Positions 18,265-26,499 of a stretch of 64,000 bases of DNA are shown in pieces (position 1 is the first letter of the stretch; every line of letters begins with the position of its first letter). The position numbers and the translations under genes are program-made. Below the pieces are notes generated by a model. That model was not told the origin of the DNA. It worked only from the letters and a program-made list of their open reading frames with translations, and did not search any database. The stretch is from assembly GCA_035546855.1 (NCBI GenBank), contig DASZVY010000057.1, positions 1-64,000 on the forward strand. Reading direction: 5' to 3'. The stretch is from Nitrobacter sp035546855 (lineage in GTDB: Bacteria > Pseudomonadota > Alphaproteobacteria > Rhizobiales > Xanthobacteraceae).

Positions 18265-19185
18265 TCAGCGGCTGGCGGCGCTTGCCGCCTTGGCGTGATC
18301 GGCGATGGCGCCGATGATCTGCGGCCACATCGGGATCGGCAAGGCGTGGCCCATGCCGTCGATCATCAGGAGTTTGGCGCCGGGAATCGAAGCTGCGGTG
18401 TCCTTGCCGCCTTCCGGCCGCACCAGCGGATCGACGGTGCCATGAATGACCAGCGTCGGCGCCGTCACCTTGCGCAGTCGCTCCTTGCGGCTGCCTGAGG
18501 CGAGGATCGCGCGCAACTGCCGTCCCACACCGGCCGGATTGAGCCCGCGCGCAAAGGTGCGCTCGGCACGCTCGCGGTCCTTGGCTTCGTCGAGCGGGAA
18601 GCTGCCGACGCGTAGCACTTTCCAGGTCTGCGCGTAACGGACGATATACTCGTCGTGGGTCGTCACCGGCGGCGCCATCAGCACGGCGGTCGCTTCCCGC
18701 GTCGGCGGTGGAACCTTGGGATTGCCGGTCGTCGACATGATCGACGTCAGTGATTTCACGCGCTGCGGGTACGAGATGGCGATCTCCTGCGCGATCATGC
18801 CGCCCATGGAAGCGCCGACGATATGAGCGGACGGAATGCCGAGCGTATCCATCAGGCCGATGACGTCGTTCGCCATGTCGCTGAGCCGATATGGCGCCTC
18901 GACCGGAATTTTCAGGAATCGCAGCTTGAGCAGTTCGAGCGCGGTCAGTTTCTTGCCGCCGCTCATCTTGGTGGACTGGCCGATGTCGCGGTTGTCGAAA
19001 CGGATCACGCGGAAGCCGCGCTGTGCGAGATCCGCGCAGAATTCATCGTCCCAATGGATCATCTGGGCGCCGAGCCCCATGATCAGCAGGAGGGGTTCGG
19101 CATCGTCGCGGCCGAAGATGTCATAGCAGAGCTCGATGCCGTTGGCTTTCGCCATACGGGGCGGCTGATGCGGAAGTTCGGTCAC
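18265..19185 (-). CDS. Alpha/beta hydrolase
   Basis: Hydrolase of 306 residues in the group of esterases and carboxylesterase-like enzymes. The nucleophile elbow VGASMGGM gives Ser126; Asp in HGTVDPLVRP and His in GMGHALP complete the triad. The N-terminal GLGAQMIHWDDEFC is typical of this subgroup (often annotated alpha/beta fold hydrolase in rhizobia). No signal peptide. It is divergent from the PHA genes, with about 180 bp between them. Substrate unknown. Confidence 0.87.
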   Translation of the reverse strand: MTELPHQPPRMAKANGIELCYDIFGRDDAEPLLLIMGLGAQMIHWDDEFCADLAQRGFRVIRFDNRDIGQSTKMSGGKKLTALELLKLRFLKIPVEAPYRLSDMANDVIGLMDTLGIPSAHIVGASMGGMIAQEIAISYPQRVKSLTSIMSTTGNPKVPPPTREATAVLMAPPVTTHDEYIVRYAQTWKVLRVGSFPLDEAKDRERAERTFARGLNPAGVGRQLRAILASGSRKERLRKVTAPTLVIHGTVDPLVRPEGGKDTAASIPGAKLLMIDGMGHALPIPMWPQIIGAIADHAKAASAASR

Positions 19186-19367
19186 CGGTCGCTCCTCGGA
19201 GGTATTGCGGTCGGGAAGCTATGGCACGGTTGCCGATCCGCCAAAAGTCCCGAGTTCACTATCGCGCCGGCAAACCAGCGCAGGTGTGTTGACCGTGCCT
19301 GCGCAAAAGTATGGAATGCGGAAAAACGAGTTGGGCTCATGAGGCACCAGCCGTTCCGGAGGACTTC

Positions 19368-19748
19368 ATGGCGGACAAGAGCAGCGATCCTCTCGCGATG
19401 TGGCACACCATGCTCGGCGAGATGGAAAAAAACTACAATACCTTCGCCACCCAGGCGATGCAGTCACCTGAATTCAGCAAGGTCATGAATCAGGTCGGCG
19501 GCGTGACGGCCGGCGCGCAGAAGCAACTCGGCGACCTCATGGAAAAATACCTCGCCGCCATGAATCTGCCGAGCCGCGCGCAGGTCGTCAGCCTTGGTGA
19601 ACGACTGCACGCGATCGAACGCCAACTGAACGAGATTACCGCGCTGCTGCGGCAGGTGCATCACAATTCAGCCGCGCCCGACGATGGTTACGGCGCGCCA
19701 CGGCCGCCACGGACGAGGCGTCCGCCTTCCGAGGGAGAGGCAAAATGA
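19368..19748 (+). CDS. PHA synthase-associated small subunit (PhaE-like)
   Basis: Small helical protein of 126 residues just before the PHA synthase gene, overlapping it by ATGA. It contains an amphipathic N-terminal region (MWHTMLGEMEKNYNTFATQAMQSPEF), a central KYLAAMNLPSR block, a coiled-coil-like ALGERLHAIERQLNEI-type segment, and a Pro/Arg tail. LNLPSR-type blocks followed by a helical pair are characteristic of PhaE/PhaR-type partner subunits of class III/IV synthases; this one is much shorter than classical PhaE (about 40 kDa). ATG 19368 follows GGAGGA. Likely helps assemble or activate the synthase at granules. Confidence 0.75.
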   Translation: MADKSSDPLAMWHTMLGEMEKNYNTFATQAMQSPEFSKVMNQVGGVTAGAQKQLGDLMEKYLAAMNLPSRAQVVSLGERLHAIERQLNEITALLRQVHHNSAAPDDGYGAPRPPRTRRPPSEGEAK

Positions 19749-20827
19749 ATCCCCGGCCTGGACTGGATCTGGCGTCGATTCCGGAGCGTATCCAGACCGA
19801 AGTGCAGCGTGCGATCCAGCGCAGCATCAAGGGCGTGGAATACATCGCGTCAGCGGGGCCGACGCCGGGCGAGACGCCCAAGGATATCATCCTGTCGCGC
19901 GGCACCATGCAGCTCTATCACTACCGGCCGATGGCTGATGAAATCTACCGCATCCCGATCCTGATCGTGATGGCGACCACCAATCGCGGCTATATTCTCG
20001 ATCTCGCGCCGGGCCAGAGCCTGGTCGAATTCCTGCTCAATCGCGGTTTCGACGTTTACATGCTGGACTGGACCGCGCCGAAACCGGAAGAGAAAAACCT
20101 GAGGATGGAGGACTATGTTCTCGGTTTCATTCCCGATTGCATCAAGGCCGTGCAGCGCGACTCCGGCGAGACCGATATCAATATCGTCGCCTATTGTTTC
20201 GGCGCGGTGCTGTCGATCATGTATGCGTCGATCTTTGCCGACGGGCCGCTGAAGAATCTGGTCTGTTTCACCACGCCGATCGATTTCCGCGAGATGAAAC
20301 TGTTCCAGAGTTTTGCCGATCGTCGCTATTTCGACGTCGACCGGCTCGTGGACAGCATCGGCAACGTGCCGCCGGAAATGATCCTGACGTCATTCGACAT
20401 GCTGCGGCCCGCCGCGCGGGTGATGAGCCAGGTGCAGTTGTGGGAGAACATCTGGAACGACGAATACGTCAAGTCTTACCGGATGATGGACAAATGGGGC
20501 TCCGATACGCTGCCGCTTGCGGGGGAATATTTCCGTGCCATCACCAAGGATCTGATGTGGGACAACAAGCTCTACAACGACACCATGACAGTCGGCGGCC
20601 GCGCGGTCGACCTGTCGAAGATCAAGGTGCCGATCCTCCACGCCATGGCCGAGCACGATCACATCGTGCCCTATGAGGCGGCAAAGCATCTGATCGCCAA
20701 GGTGGGATCGTCAGACAAGGAAGAAGTCATTCTCAAGGGCGGTCATGTCAGTCTTGTCGCCGGCGCCAATGCCGTCAAGCGGCTGTGGCCGAAACTCGAG
20801 TCCTGGTTGAGCAAGAGGTCGATATGA
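19745..20827 (+). CDS. phaC: PhaC-like poly(3-hydroxyalkanoate) synthase, class III size
   Basis: Synthase-type alpha/beta protein of 360 residues, the length of class III PhaC catalytic subunits. Candidate triad: Cys151 in AYCFGA, Asp305 in AEHDHIVP and His334 in GGHVS. The lipase-like box is AYCFGA rather than the usual GxCxGG, so activity is less certain than the fold. YILDL, GFDVYMLDW and PIDF blocks match PhaC. It overlaps the PhaE-like gene upstream and the GNAT gene downstream by ATGA each, so all three are translationally coupled. Polymerises 3-hydroxyacyl-CoA into storage polyester if active. Confidence 0.85.
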   Translation: MNPRPGLDLASIPERIQTEVQRAIQRSIKGVEYIASAGPTPGETPKDIILSRGTMQLYHYRPMADEIYRIPILIVMATTNRGYILDLAPGQSLVEFLLNRGFDVYMLDWTAPKPEEKNLRMEDYVLGFIPDCIKAVQRDSGETDINIVAYCFGAVLSIMYASIFADGPLKNLVCFTTPIDFREMKLFQSFADRRYFDVDRLVDSIGNVPPEMILTSFDMLRPAARVMSQVQLWENIWNDEYVKSYRMMDKWGSDTLPLAGEYFRAITKDLMWDNKLYNDTMTVGGRAVDLSKIKVPILHAMAEHDHIVPYEAAKHLIAKVGSSDKEEVILKGGHVSLVAGANAVKRLWPKLESWLSKRSI

Positions 20828-21423
20828 ATACCACCGAGGCCCGTTCCTATCCGCGCCATGTGAAGACAGAGGCGGGCGACATCGAGTTCCGGCTGATGAC
20901 GGCGGCCGACGAGGCGGCGGTGCTCGATTTCGCACAAAAACTGCCGGTGCACGATCTGCTGTTCCTGCCGCGCAATATCAGCCAGCCCAAGGTCCTCTCG
21001 GCCTGGATCCGCGAGATCGAGCGCGGAGCCATCATCAGCGTTCTCGCGCTCAAGGCAGGCAAGGTTGTCGGCTGCGGCACCATTGTCTCCGATCCGCATT
21101 CATGGTCGCCCCATGTCGGCGGCATCCGCATGGTGGTCTCTCTGGATGTGCGCGGGCAGGGCGTCGGCCGCGCGCTCTCGCAGGAGACGTTCGCGCTGGC
21201 GCTCGGCTCCGGGCTTGAACGGCTGGTGGTGCAGATGACCACGGATCAGCAGGGCGCCATCGCCCTGTTCGAGGGGCTTGGCTTCAAGGCCGAGGCGTTG
21301 TTGCGCGACCATGTCCGCGACGCCACCGGCGCCACCCATGACATCGTCGTGCTCGGCCATAACGTCGCGCATGTCCGCGCCCAGATGGAGGCCTTTGGCC
21401 TGCCGGAGGCGGTGCAGAATTAG
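20824..21423 (+). CDS. GNAT family N-acetyltransferase
   Basis: Predicted acyl-CoA-dependent acetyltransferase of 199 residues. The acetyl-CoA pyrophosphate loop is visible as VSLDVRGQGVGRALSQETF (R/QxxGxG/A), with N-terminal beta strands (IEFRLMTAADEAAVLDF) and a C-terminal LFEGLGFKAEALLRDHV. The start ATG overlaps the phaC stop (ATGA), so it is translated with the synthase. Its substrate is unknown; the coupling to phaC is noteworthy. Confidence 0.85.
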   Translation: MNTTEARSYPRHVKTEAGDIEFRLMTAADEAAVLDFAQKLPVHDLLFLPRNISQPKVLSAWIREIERGAIISVLALKAGKVVGCGTIVSDPHSWSPHVGGIRMVVSLDVRGQGVGRALSQETFALALGSGLERLVVQMTTDQQGAIALFEGLGFKAEALLRDHVRDATGATHDIVVLGHNVAHVRAQMEAFGLPEAVQN

Positions 21424-21498
21424 GCTCGAACCGGACTCGTTTTTTATTAACCTCTCCGTCGAATTCACAGGTTCGTGATATCGCATCGCAACAAAGAT

Positions 21499-21528
21499 GT
21501 TGCAACGCACAAGCGTTCATGCCATATA
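21499..21528 (+). promoter_or_regulatory. Candidate phasin promoter with palindrome
   Basis: TTGCAA (21500-21505) and CATATA (21523-21528) are spaced 17 bases, 68 bases before the phasin start. The -35 element overlaps the perfect palindrome GTTGCAAC (21499-21506). Phasin genes are commonly repressed by PhaR, which binds TGC/GCA-rich sites, so this could be the operator. Inferred from pattern only. Confidence 0.45.
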
Positions 21529-21595
21529 GCGATTGCCCCGGGCCAGTCCGGACGGGGTGAGCCCATAGCTCAAACCCGAGGATGGAGAGACCGCA

Positions 21596-22084
21596 ATGAC
21601 CGTCGAAACCGATACCAATTCCGTGCTGAACACCTTCAAAGCCGCCTTCGCTCCCGTCACCGACGCGCTGAAGAACATCCAGAACGTGGAAGTTCCCGAG
21701 GCTGCGCGTGACTTCGTGAAGCGCACCACCGGAACCGCCAAGGAGCGCGCCGCCGATATCCACGCCGGCTCCGAGAAGGTGACCGCTGCGATCGAAACCG
21801 CCGTGACCAATTCGGTCTCGGAAGCCGCCAAGGTCAGCCGCAACATCCAGCAAGCGATCTACGAGGACGCCGAGGCGTTCTTCGCCGGTATCGACAAGCT
21901 GGTTTCCGCCAAGTCGGTCGGCGAAGCCGTCCAGATCCAGTCCGACCTGGCGCGCGCACGCAGCGAAGTTCTTGCGTCGCGGGCGAAGTCGGTCACCGAG
22001 TACTTCGGCAAGCTGGTCGCTGATGGCGCCAAGACCGCGCAGGACAACTTCTCCAAGGTCGCGTCCTACGGCAAGACCGCCTGA
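21596..22084 (+). CDS. Phasin family protein
   Basis: PHA-granule surface protein of 162 residues. It is rich in Ala, Lys, Glu and Val, almost entirely helical, and has the phasin_2-type pattern: FKAAFAPVTDALKNIQ, RDFVKRTTGTAKERAADIHAGSEKVTAAIE and YFGKLVADGAKTAQDNFSKV. No membrane segment. ATG 21596 is preceded by GGAGAGA. It follows the phaC-GNAT genes after 170 bp with its own likely promoter and ends at a strong terminator, so it is a single high-expression transcript coating granules made by the upstream synthase. Confidence 0.92.
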   Translation: MTVETDTNSVLNTFKAAFAPVTDALKNIQNVEVPEAARDFVKRTTGTAKERAADIHAGSEKVTAAIETAVTNSVSEAAKVSRNIQQAIYEDAEAFFAGIDKLVSAKSVGEAVQIQSDLARARSEVLASRAKSVTEYFGKLVADGAKTAQDNFSKVASYGKTA

Positions 22085-22114
22085 TCGCGTCACCGTCGTA
22101 TTCATCAGAGCTTC

Positions 22115-22147
22115 AAAGGCCCGCGTTTCGCGCGGGCCTTTGTTTTT
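22115..22147 (+). terminator. Rho-independent terminator after phasin gene
   Basis: AAAGGCCCGCG and CGCGGGCCTTT stem around a short loop, followed by GTTTTT. It is placed 30 bp after the phasin stop. This is the clearest intrinsic terminator in the window. Confidence 0.9.
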
Positions 22148-22191
22148 GACGCACGCCATCTGTGAGGTGCAGACTCGGCCGCGTGAGGACG

Positions 22192-23478
22192 ATGATGGCA
22201 ATCTGCGGCACGTTCACTGTTGAAAGCGGCGACGCGCAGCGCGCGGCGGACCTGCGCCGCGTCAAGATGCTGGCGACACTGGTGCTGGCAGCGACATTGA
22301 CGCTATTCATCGTCGCGCGGGTGCTGATACCCGTGCATCCGGCATTCGGCTTCGTTGCGGCCTTCGCGGAAGCGGCGACCATTGGCGGGCTCGCGGACTG
22401 GTATGCGGTGGTCGCGCTGTTCCGGCGGCCGCTCGGCCTGCCGATTCCGCACACCGCGATCATCCCGAGCAACCAGACCCGTATCGCCGACAAGCTCGGC
22501 GAATTCATCGAAACCCATTTTCTCGACGCGGCGCCTGTTGAGGCAAAGTTGCGGCAGGTCGATTTCGCCTCGTTCATCGCGGACTGGCTGAGCGACCACA
22601 AGCGAAGCGGCGACCTCGCGCGGTTCGTGCTGCGGCTGTTGCCCGAAGCGTTGGATGCCGCGGAAACCTCGGGGCTAAAGACCTTCGTGACGCGTCGCGT
22701 GCTGGCGCAACTGCAATCGGTCGACCTCGCGCCGCTCGCCGCCGCGACGCTGCGCGCCTTCGTCCGCGAAGGGCGTCATCGCGGGTTGTTCGACGATCTC
22801 CTCGGCGCGATGCACGGCGCGCTGACGCAGCCGCAGACCATGGCGGCGATCCGTGAAAAGATCCGCAACGAATTGCCGACGCTGCTGAAACTCTATCGCA
22901 CCGACAAATTCCTTCTGAACAAGATCGTCGCGTCCGCGACCGCGTTCTTTGATGAGGTGCGCAACGACCCCGCGCATCCGTTCCGCGGCGAGTTCGATCG
23001 GATGGTGCTGTCCTTCGTCGATCGTCTTGAAACTGAGCCGTCCTATGCGGGACGCATCGTCGAACTGCAGCGCGACCTGCTTGCGCGAGCGGAACTCCGC
23101 GATCTCGCGCAAAACATCTGGGCCAACGCGCGCGCCTTCATCGCGCACAGCGCGAGCGGTGAAACCAGCGTTCTGCAGCAGCATCTCGCTGGCCTCTTCA
23201 TGAAGGCGGGAGCCACGCTGGCTGCCGATGCCGACATGCGCGCCGAAATCAATCAGGGATTCGTCGTGGTGCTGCGCAGCTTCATCGCGGACCAGAAGAG
23301 CGGCGTCTCGGGTTTCATCGCCGATCAGGTCAAGGCCTGGGACATGAACCAGTTGCTCACGCTGATCGAGATCAACGTCGGCCGCGACCTGCAATATATC
23401 CGCTTCAATGGCTCGCTGATCGGCGGGTTGGCTGGCCTCGCCCTCTACACCGCCGAGGTCCTGCTCCGGTTACTCTGA
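22192..23478 (+). CDS. DUF445 family membrane protein
   Basis: Membrane protein of 428 residues in the DUF445 (YjiN-like) family, function unknown. An N-terminal transmembrane hairpin (about residues 27-60) contains the family signature GGLADWYAVVALFRRPLGLPIPHTAIIP; a long helical soluble region follows; one C-terminal transmembrane helix (SLIGGLAGLALYTAEVLLRLL) closes the protein. ATG 22192 with upstream GAGGAC is preferred over the GTG at 22162. It stands alone after the phasin terminator. Confidence 0.9.
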   Translation: MMAICGTFTVESGDAQRAADLRRVKMLATLVLAATLTLFIVARVLIPVHPAFGFVAAFAEAATIGGLADWYAVVALFRRPLGLPIPHTAIIPSNQTRIADKLGEFIETHFLDAAPVEAKLRQVDFASFIADWLSDHKRSGDLARFVLRLLPEALDAAETSGLKTFVTRRVLAQLQSVDLAPLAAATLRAFVREGRHRGLFDDLLGAMHGALTQPQTMAAIREKIRNELPTLLKLYRTDKFLLNKIVASATAFFDEVRNDPAHPFRGEFDRMVLSFVDRLETEPSYAGRIVELQRDLLARAELRDLAQNIWANARAFIAHSASGETSVLQQHLAGLFMKAGATLAADADMRAEINQGFVVVLRSFIADQKSGVSGFIADQVKAWDMNQLLTLIEINVGRDLQYIRFNGSLIGGLAGLALYTAEVLLRLL

Positions 23479-23641
23479 TACCGGCGTCCCGGGAAGCGCG
23501 CTTGAATTGCCGGAATTCGCCCCTTAGCTTCATACGACGCACGTTGCGTTGCGCAGAGGATGTGCAACGCTTGCCTGATCGAGCCAATCGATTCGACCCG
23601 CCGCAGAAAAATCAGGGCTGGTCGTCACCGAACGGTCGGGG

Positions 23642-23719
23642 CTAGTGCGGTGGATTTGACATTCGCTTTAGTATTGTCGCGAGTCTGTGAAGCGAATGTC
23701 AAATCCAAAACCGCACTAG
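23642..23719. repeat. MITE-like inverted repeat, element 1
   Basis: A 78-bp element bounded by CTAGTGCGGT and ACCGCACTAG. Arms of about 27-30 bases (containing GGATTTGACATTCGCTT) are complementary apart from a 3-base indel; the centre is about 20 bases. It shares end and internal motifs (CTAGTG, TGACATTCG) with element 2. Confidence 0.8.
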
Positions 23720-23732
23720 AATCTTAGATTTG

Positions 23733-23808
23733 CTGGTGTCCCTTTGGTTCTGACATTCGAAAAAACGCAAGCTGCAAAGTGATACGAATGTCAGAACCGG
23801 GACACTAG
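23733..23808. repeat. MITE-like inverted repeat, element 2
   Basis: A 76-bp element running from CTGGTGTCCC to GGGACACTAG with arms containing GGTTCTGACATTCG, 13 bases after element 1. The right arm recurs as a half copy at 48249-48272. Same overall plan as element 1 with different outer bases, so the two are related members of a family rather than a duplication. Confidence 0.8.
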
Positions 23809-23824
23809 AGAGGAAGGGAATTCG

Positions 23825-24595
23825 ATGACCGCTGCAGTCCAGGCGCTCGCGCCGCCGTCCAGAACCCTGATGTTGCTGGAGGGGCGGGCGTTTCATGAGT
23901 TCGGTGCGTTTCTCGGCGCCTTGCCCCTGCTGAGTTTCGCGCCACGCGGTGACGGACATCCGGTTCTCGTTCTGCCCGGACTGGTGGCGAGCGATGCCTC
24001 GACGCGTCCGCTGCGCAGCTTCCTCCGCGGCAAGGGCTATGTCGTCAGCGGTTGGCGGCAGGGCCGCAACTTCGGCCTGCGTGAGGGCGTTCAACACGGC
24101 ATGGTCGACCTCGTCCATGAGCTGAGCGACAAGCACGGCCGCAAGATCAGCCTGGTCGGCTGGAGTCTCGGCGGCCTCTATGCGCGGCAGCTCGCGAAGA
24201 TGATGCCGGATCGCGTGCGTTCGGTGATCACGCTCGGCAGTCCGTTCGCGGGAAGCCCGACGTCGACCAACGCCTGGCGTGTTTATGAATTCGTCAGCGG
24301 CAAGAGCGCGACCGACGAAGACCCTCGTTTCGGCGGGGCGCTGGCGCAAACGCCGCCGGTGCCGACCACGGCGATCTTCAGCCGTACCGATGGGGTCTGC
24401 GCCTGGCAGGGTTGCATGGAAACGCCCTCGATCTTGTCAGAGAATATCGAAGTCGAAAGCAGCCATTGCGGAATGGGACATCATCCCGCGGTGGTTTATG
24501 CCGTGGCTGATCGCCTCGCGCAGGCTGAAGGCGCGTGGAAGCCGTTTGACCGCAGCGGCTGGCGCAGCCTGGTTTATCCGGATCCGAGCCGGTAA
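23825..24595 (+). CDS. Alpha/beta hydrolase, lipase-like (paralogue of 11383-12180)
   Basis: Hydrolase of 256 residues with elbow VGWSLGG (Ser114), the block GDGHPVLVLPGLVASDAST, and Asp/His candidates in SRTDGVCAW and SSHCGMGHHP. The order of blocks is the same as in the hydrolase at 11383-12180, so they are paralogues. No signal peptide. The ATG follows GAGGAAGGG, 17 bp after a MITE-like element. Native substrate unknown; short-chain esters or lactones are possible. Confidence 0.85.
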   Translation: MTAAVQALAPPSRTLMLLEGRAFHEFGAFLGALPLLSFAPRGDGHPVLVLPGLVASDASTRPLRSFLRGKGYVVSGWRQGRNFGLREGVQHGMVDLVHELSDKHGRKISLVGWSLGGLYARQLAKMMPDRVRSVITLGSPFAGSPTSTNAWRVYEFVSGKSATDEDPRFGGALAQTPPVPTTAIFSRTDGVCAWQGCMETPSILSENIEVESSHCGMGHHPAVVYAVADRLAQAEGAWKPFDRSGWRSLVYPDPSR

Positions 24596-24617
24596 TCGTT
24601 TCGAGTTTGAATGATAT

Positions 24618-24706
24618 CGTCATGCCCGGCCTTGTGCCGGGCATCCACGTCTTGCAGCGTCGCTCGATAGAAGACGTGGATGGCCGGGACAAGCCCGGCC
24701 ATGACG
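24618..24706. repeat. Family B palindromic intergenic repeat
   Basis: CGTCATGCCCGGC...GCCGGGCATCCACGTCTT and AAGACGTGGATGGCCGGG...CCCGGCCATGACG arms. It lies between the convergent hydrolase and TetR genes and can form a long hairpin acting on both strands. Related copy at 43344-43434; short forms at 1923-1945 and 30511-30545. Confidence 0.85.
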
Positions 24707-24719
24707 AGGGTTTCGCGGA

Positions 24720-25400
24720 TCAAGACGAGCGTCTCGCGCTACCTTTCAGTGATCCTTTTGGCGACACGCGCGTCGCCGCTGGTGCTTTGGCGTTCTCGAC
24801 GTCCACGATCGCCTCATCGGCCCCTGCGAGCACAAGTCCTGTCGCCATGCGCGCATAAGCGTCGCGCGTCATGCCCTTGCCTTCGCGAAACCACAGATAA
24901 TGCCAGTTCAGCATCCCGAATAGCGACATGGTGAGCGGTATCAGCAGGTCGTGCTTTTTCGCAATGGCGGGCAGGGCATCGGCGATCGCATCGGACACGA
25001 TGCGGACCAAACCGCGTTCCATTTCCTTGAGCGTTTCCTGCTTCGCAGGCGGCAGCAGCTTCAGGCTGGAAATCTGCACCTGGTGTTCGGCATCGGCGCC
25101 CCGATAGGCGTCGAGCAGGGCAGTCGCGATCGCGATCAACCGGTCGCGTGGATCGGCGGACGAATCTGCCGCGGCTTCGACCACGGCGACGAGATGCTTC
25201 AGGTGATCGTCGAGGATGTCGAACAGCACGTCATCCTTGGAATCGTAATAGTGATACATCAGCGCTTTGGAGACGCCGCAGGCGTCCGCGATCATGGTGA
25301 TCGACGTGCCGGCAAAGCCATGCTCGGCAAACAGCCGGGCCGAACGGCTGAGAATGCCGAGGCGCTTCTTGTCATAATCATTTGCCCGCGTGCGAGCCAT
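24720..25400 (-). CDS. TetR family transcriptional regulator (phenylacetate cluster)
   Basis: TetR repressor of 226 residues. The N-terminal helix-turn-helix is clear (about 10-55: RSARLFAEHGFAGTSITMIA, then CGVSKALMYHYYDSKDDVLF). The C-terminal part is a ligand domain of the kind often seen with acyl-CoA effectors. It is divergent from paaX with a 138-bp gap that carries a perfect 7-8-7 inverted repeat, a likely self-operator. A near match lies in front of paaI/paaZ, so it probably helps control the phenylacetate genes, perhaps like PaaR of other bacteria. The C-terminal tail is basic. Confidence 0.9.
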   Translation of the reverse strand: MARTRANDYDKKRLGILSRSARLFAEHGFAGTSITMIADACGVSKALMYHYYDSKDDVLFDILDDHLKHLVAVVEAAADSSADPRDRLIAIATALLDAYRGADAEHQVQISSLKLLPPAKQETLKEMERGLVRIVSDAIADALPAIAKKHDLLIPLTMSLFGMLNWHYLWFREGKGMTRDAYARMATGLVLAGADEAIVDVENAKAPAATRVSPKGSLKGSARRSS

Positions 25401-25460
25401 GTCACCTCATTCGATTGAGTGTTCGGCGCCCGCGCCGGTTCGTGCTGCCGCGACAGTCGC

Positions 25461-25488
25461 ATTGACCGTCCAACTGGTCAATTATATT
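25461..25488. promoter_or_regulatory. Candidate TetR operator and promoter between tetR and paaX
   Basis: Perfect inverted repeat ATTGACC-N8-GGTCAAT at 25461-25482. On the + strand TTGACC (25462-25467) and TATATT (25483-25488) form a promoter-like pair with a 15-base spacer, so the repeat would cover the -35 region and spacer. It is placed midway between the two divergent regulator genes. Confidence 0.6.
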
Positions 25489-25538
25489 CCGGATCGCCGC
25501 TGATGCGTCATCCTCAAATGCGCAACGACGCGTCGCCA

Positions 25539-26465
25539 ATGACGATGGAAAGTTTTTCAGCTAAGTCAGCCGTCATGTCGCATCCGCTCGCCCGCATTAT
25601 CGGCCAGCTCAAGCGTGAGCCGTCTCGCACCGGATCACTCGTCATTACGGTATTCGGCGAGGCGATCGTGCCGCGCGGCGGCTCGGTATGGCTCGGCACG
25701 CTGCTGGCGTTTTTCGAAGCGCTTGATATCGACGGCGGAGTGGTGCGCACCGCAATGTCGCGCCTCGCGGCCGATGGCTGGCTTGCCCGCAACAAGGTTG
25801 GCCGCAACAGCTTCTATCGGCTGGCGGAGAAGGGGCGCGAGACGTTCGTGACCGCGATGCAGCATGTCTATCACCCGCATGCGCCGGAGTGGACCGGGCG
25901 GTTCGAACTGCTGCTGATCGGCAACGGCGACGACCGCGAGGCCTCGCGCGAGGCGCTGAAAGCCGCGGGCTTCGGCAGCCCGATGCCGGGCGTCTGGGTC
26001 GCGCCATCAGGCGTGGCGATTCCCGAGGCTGCGGCCTGCGCGATCCGTCTCGAAGTTTCGGCAGAGGACGACAGCGGCCGCCGCCTGCTTAGCGCAAGCT
26101 GGCCGCTCGAGCGGACGGCCGCGGCTTATCTCGCGTTCGTCGAGCGGTTCACGCCGTTGCGCGACTGGATCGTCCGCCGTGAACCTCTCTCCGATCTCGA
26201 TGCGTTCACGGCGCGCGTGCTGATGAACCATCACTATCGGCGCGTGGTCTTGCGCGATCCCTTGTTGCCGGCCGCGCTGCTGCCGCGGGACTGGCCGGGT
26301 GGAGCGGCGCGTCAGCTCTGCCGCGAGATCTTCCTCGGCCTGCTCGAGCCGTCCGAGCGTTGGCTCGATCAGAATGGTTCCAACGAAAACGGGTCGTTGC
26401 CGCCTCCGGAACCCGGGCTGGAAAGCCGTTATATGTTACAAAAATATATTGACGATGTTATTTAA
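25539..26465 (+). CDS. paaX: PaaX family transcriptional repressor
   Basis: Phenylacetyl-CoA-responsive repressor of the paa genes. A winged-helix N-terminus (SLVITVFGEAIVPRGGSVWLGTLL then GGVVRTAMSRLAADGWLARNKVGRNSFYRL) matches PaaX, followed by the PaaX central and C-terminal domains (WERTAAAYLAFVERF-type, LPRDWPGGAARQLCREIF). Start is uncertain: ATGs at 25503, 25539, 25545 and 25575 are in frame; 25539 gives 308 residues, in line with the family. The 3' end overlaps the promoter of paaA, and the gene is directly upstream of paaABCDE. Confidence 0.88.
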   Translation: MTMESFSAKSAVMSHPLARIIGQLKREPSRTGSLVITVFGEAIVPRGGSVWLGTLLAFFEALDIDGGVVRTAMSRLAADGWLARNKVGRNSFYRLAEKGRETFVTAMQHVYHPHAPEWTGRFELLLIGNGDDREASREALKAAGFGSPMPGVWVAPSGVAIPEAAACAIRLEVSAEDDSGRRLLSASWPLERTAAAYLAFVERFTPLRDWIVRREPLSDLDAFTARVLMNHHYRRVVLRDPLLPAALLPRDWPGGAARQLCREIFLGLLEPSERWLDQNGSNENGSLPPPEPGLESRYMLQKYIDDVI

Positions 26466-26476
26466 TGATATATATT
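26449..26476 (+). promoter_or_regulatory. paaA promoter embedded in the 3' end of paaX
   Basis: TTGACG (26449-26454) and TATATT (26471-26476) with a 16-base spacer, a near-consensus sigma-70 promoter in a sharply AT-rich stretch, starting inside the paaX coding sequence. The 11-mers ATATATTGACG (26444) and ATATATTGGCG (26470) form direct repeats 26 bases apart that a repressor could use. The paaA ATG is at 26500. Confidence 0.65.
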
Positions 26477-26499
26477 GGCGTCATCAGGGAGAAACGGCC

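Larger units (their letters stand above)
23479..23824. other. 346-bp intergenic region with two inverted-repeat elements
   Basis: No gene is seen. The first 160 bases are unremarkable. Two hairpin elements (23642-23719 and 23733-23808) fill the rest, and a ribosome-binding site (GAGGAAGGG) for the downstream hydrolase follows directly. Confidence 0.8.

Noticed and set aside
23642..23808. CRISPR-like array
   Set aside because: Only two hairpin elements with different outer arms; no regular direct repeats and spacers, no cas genes.
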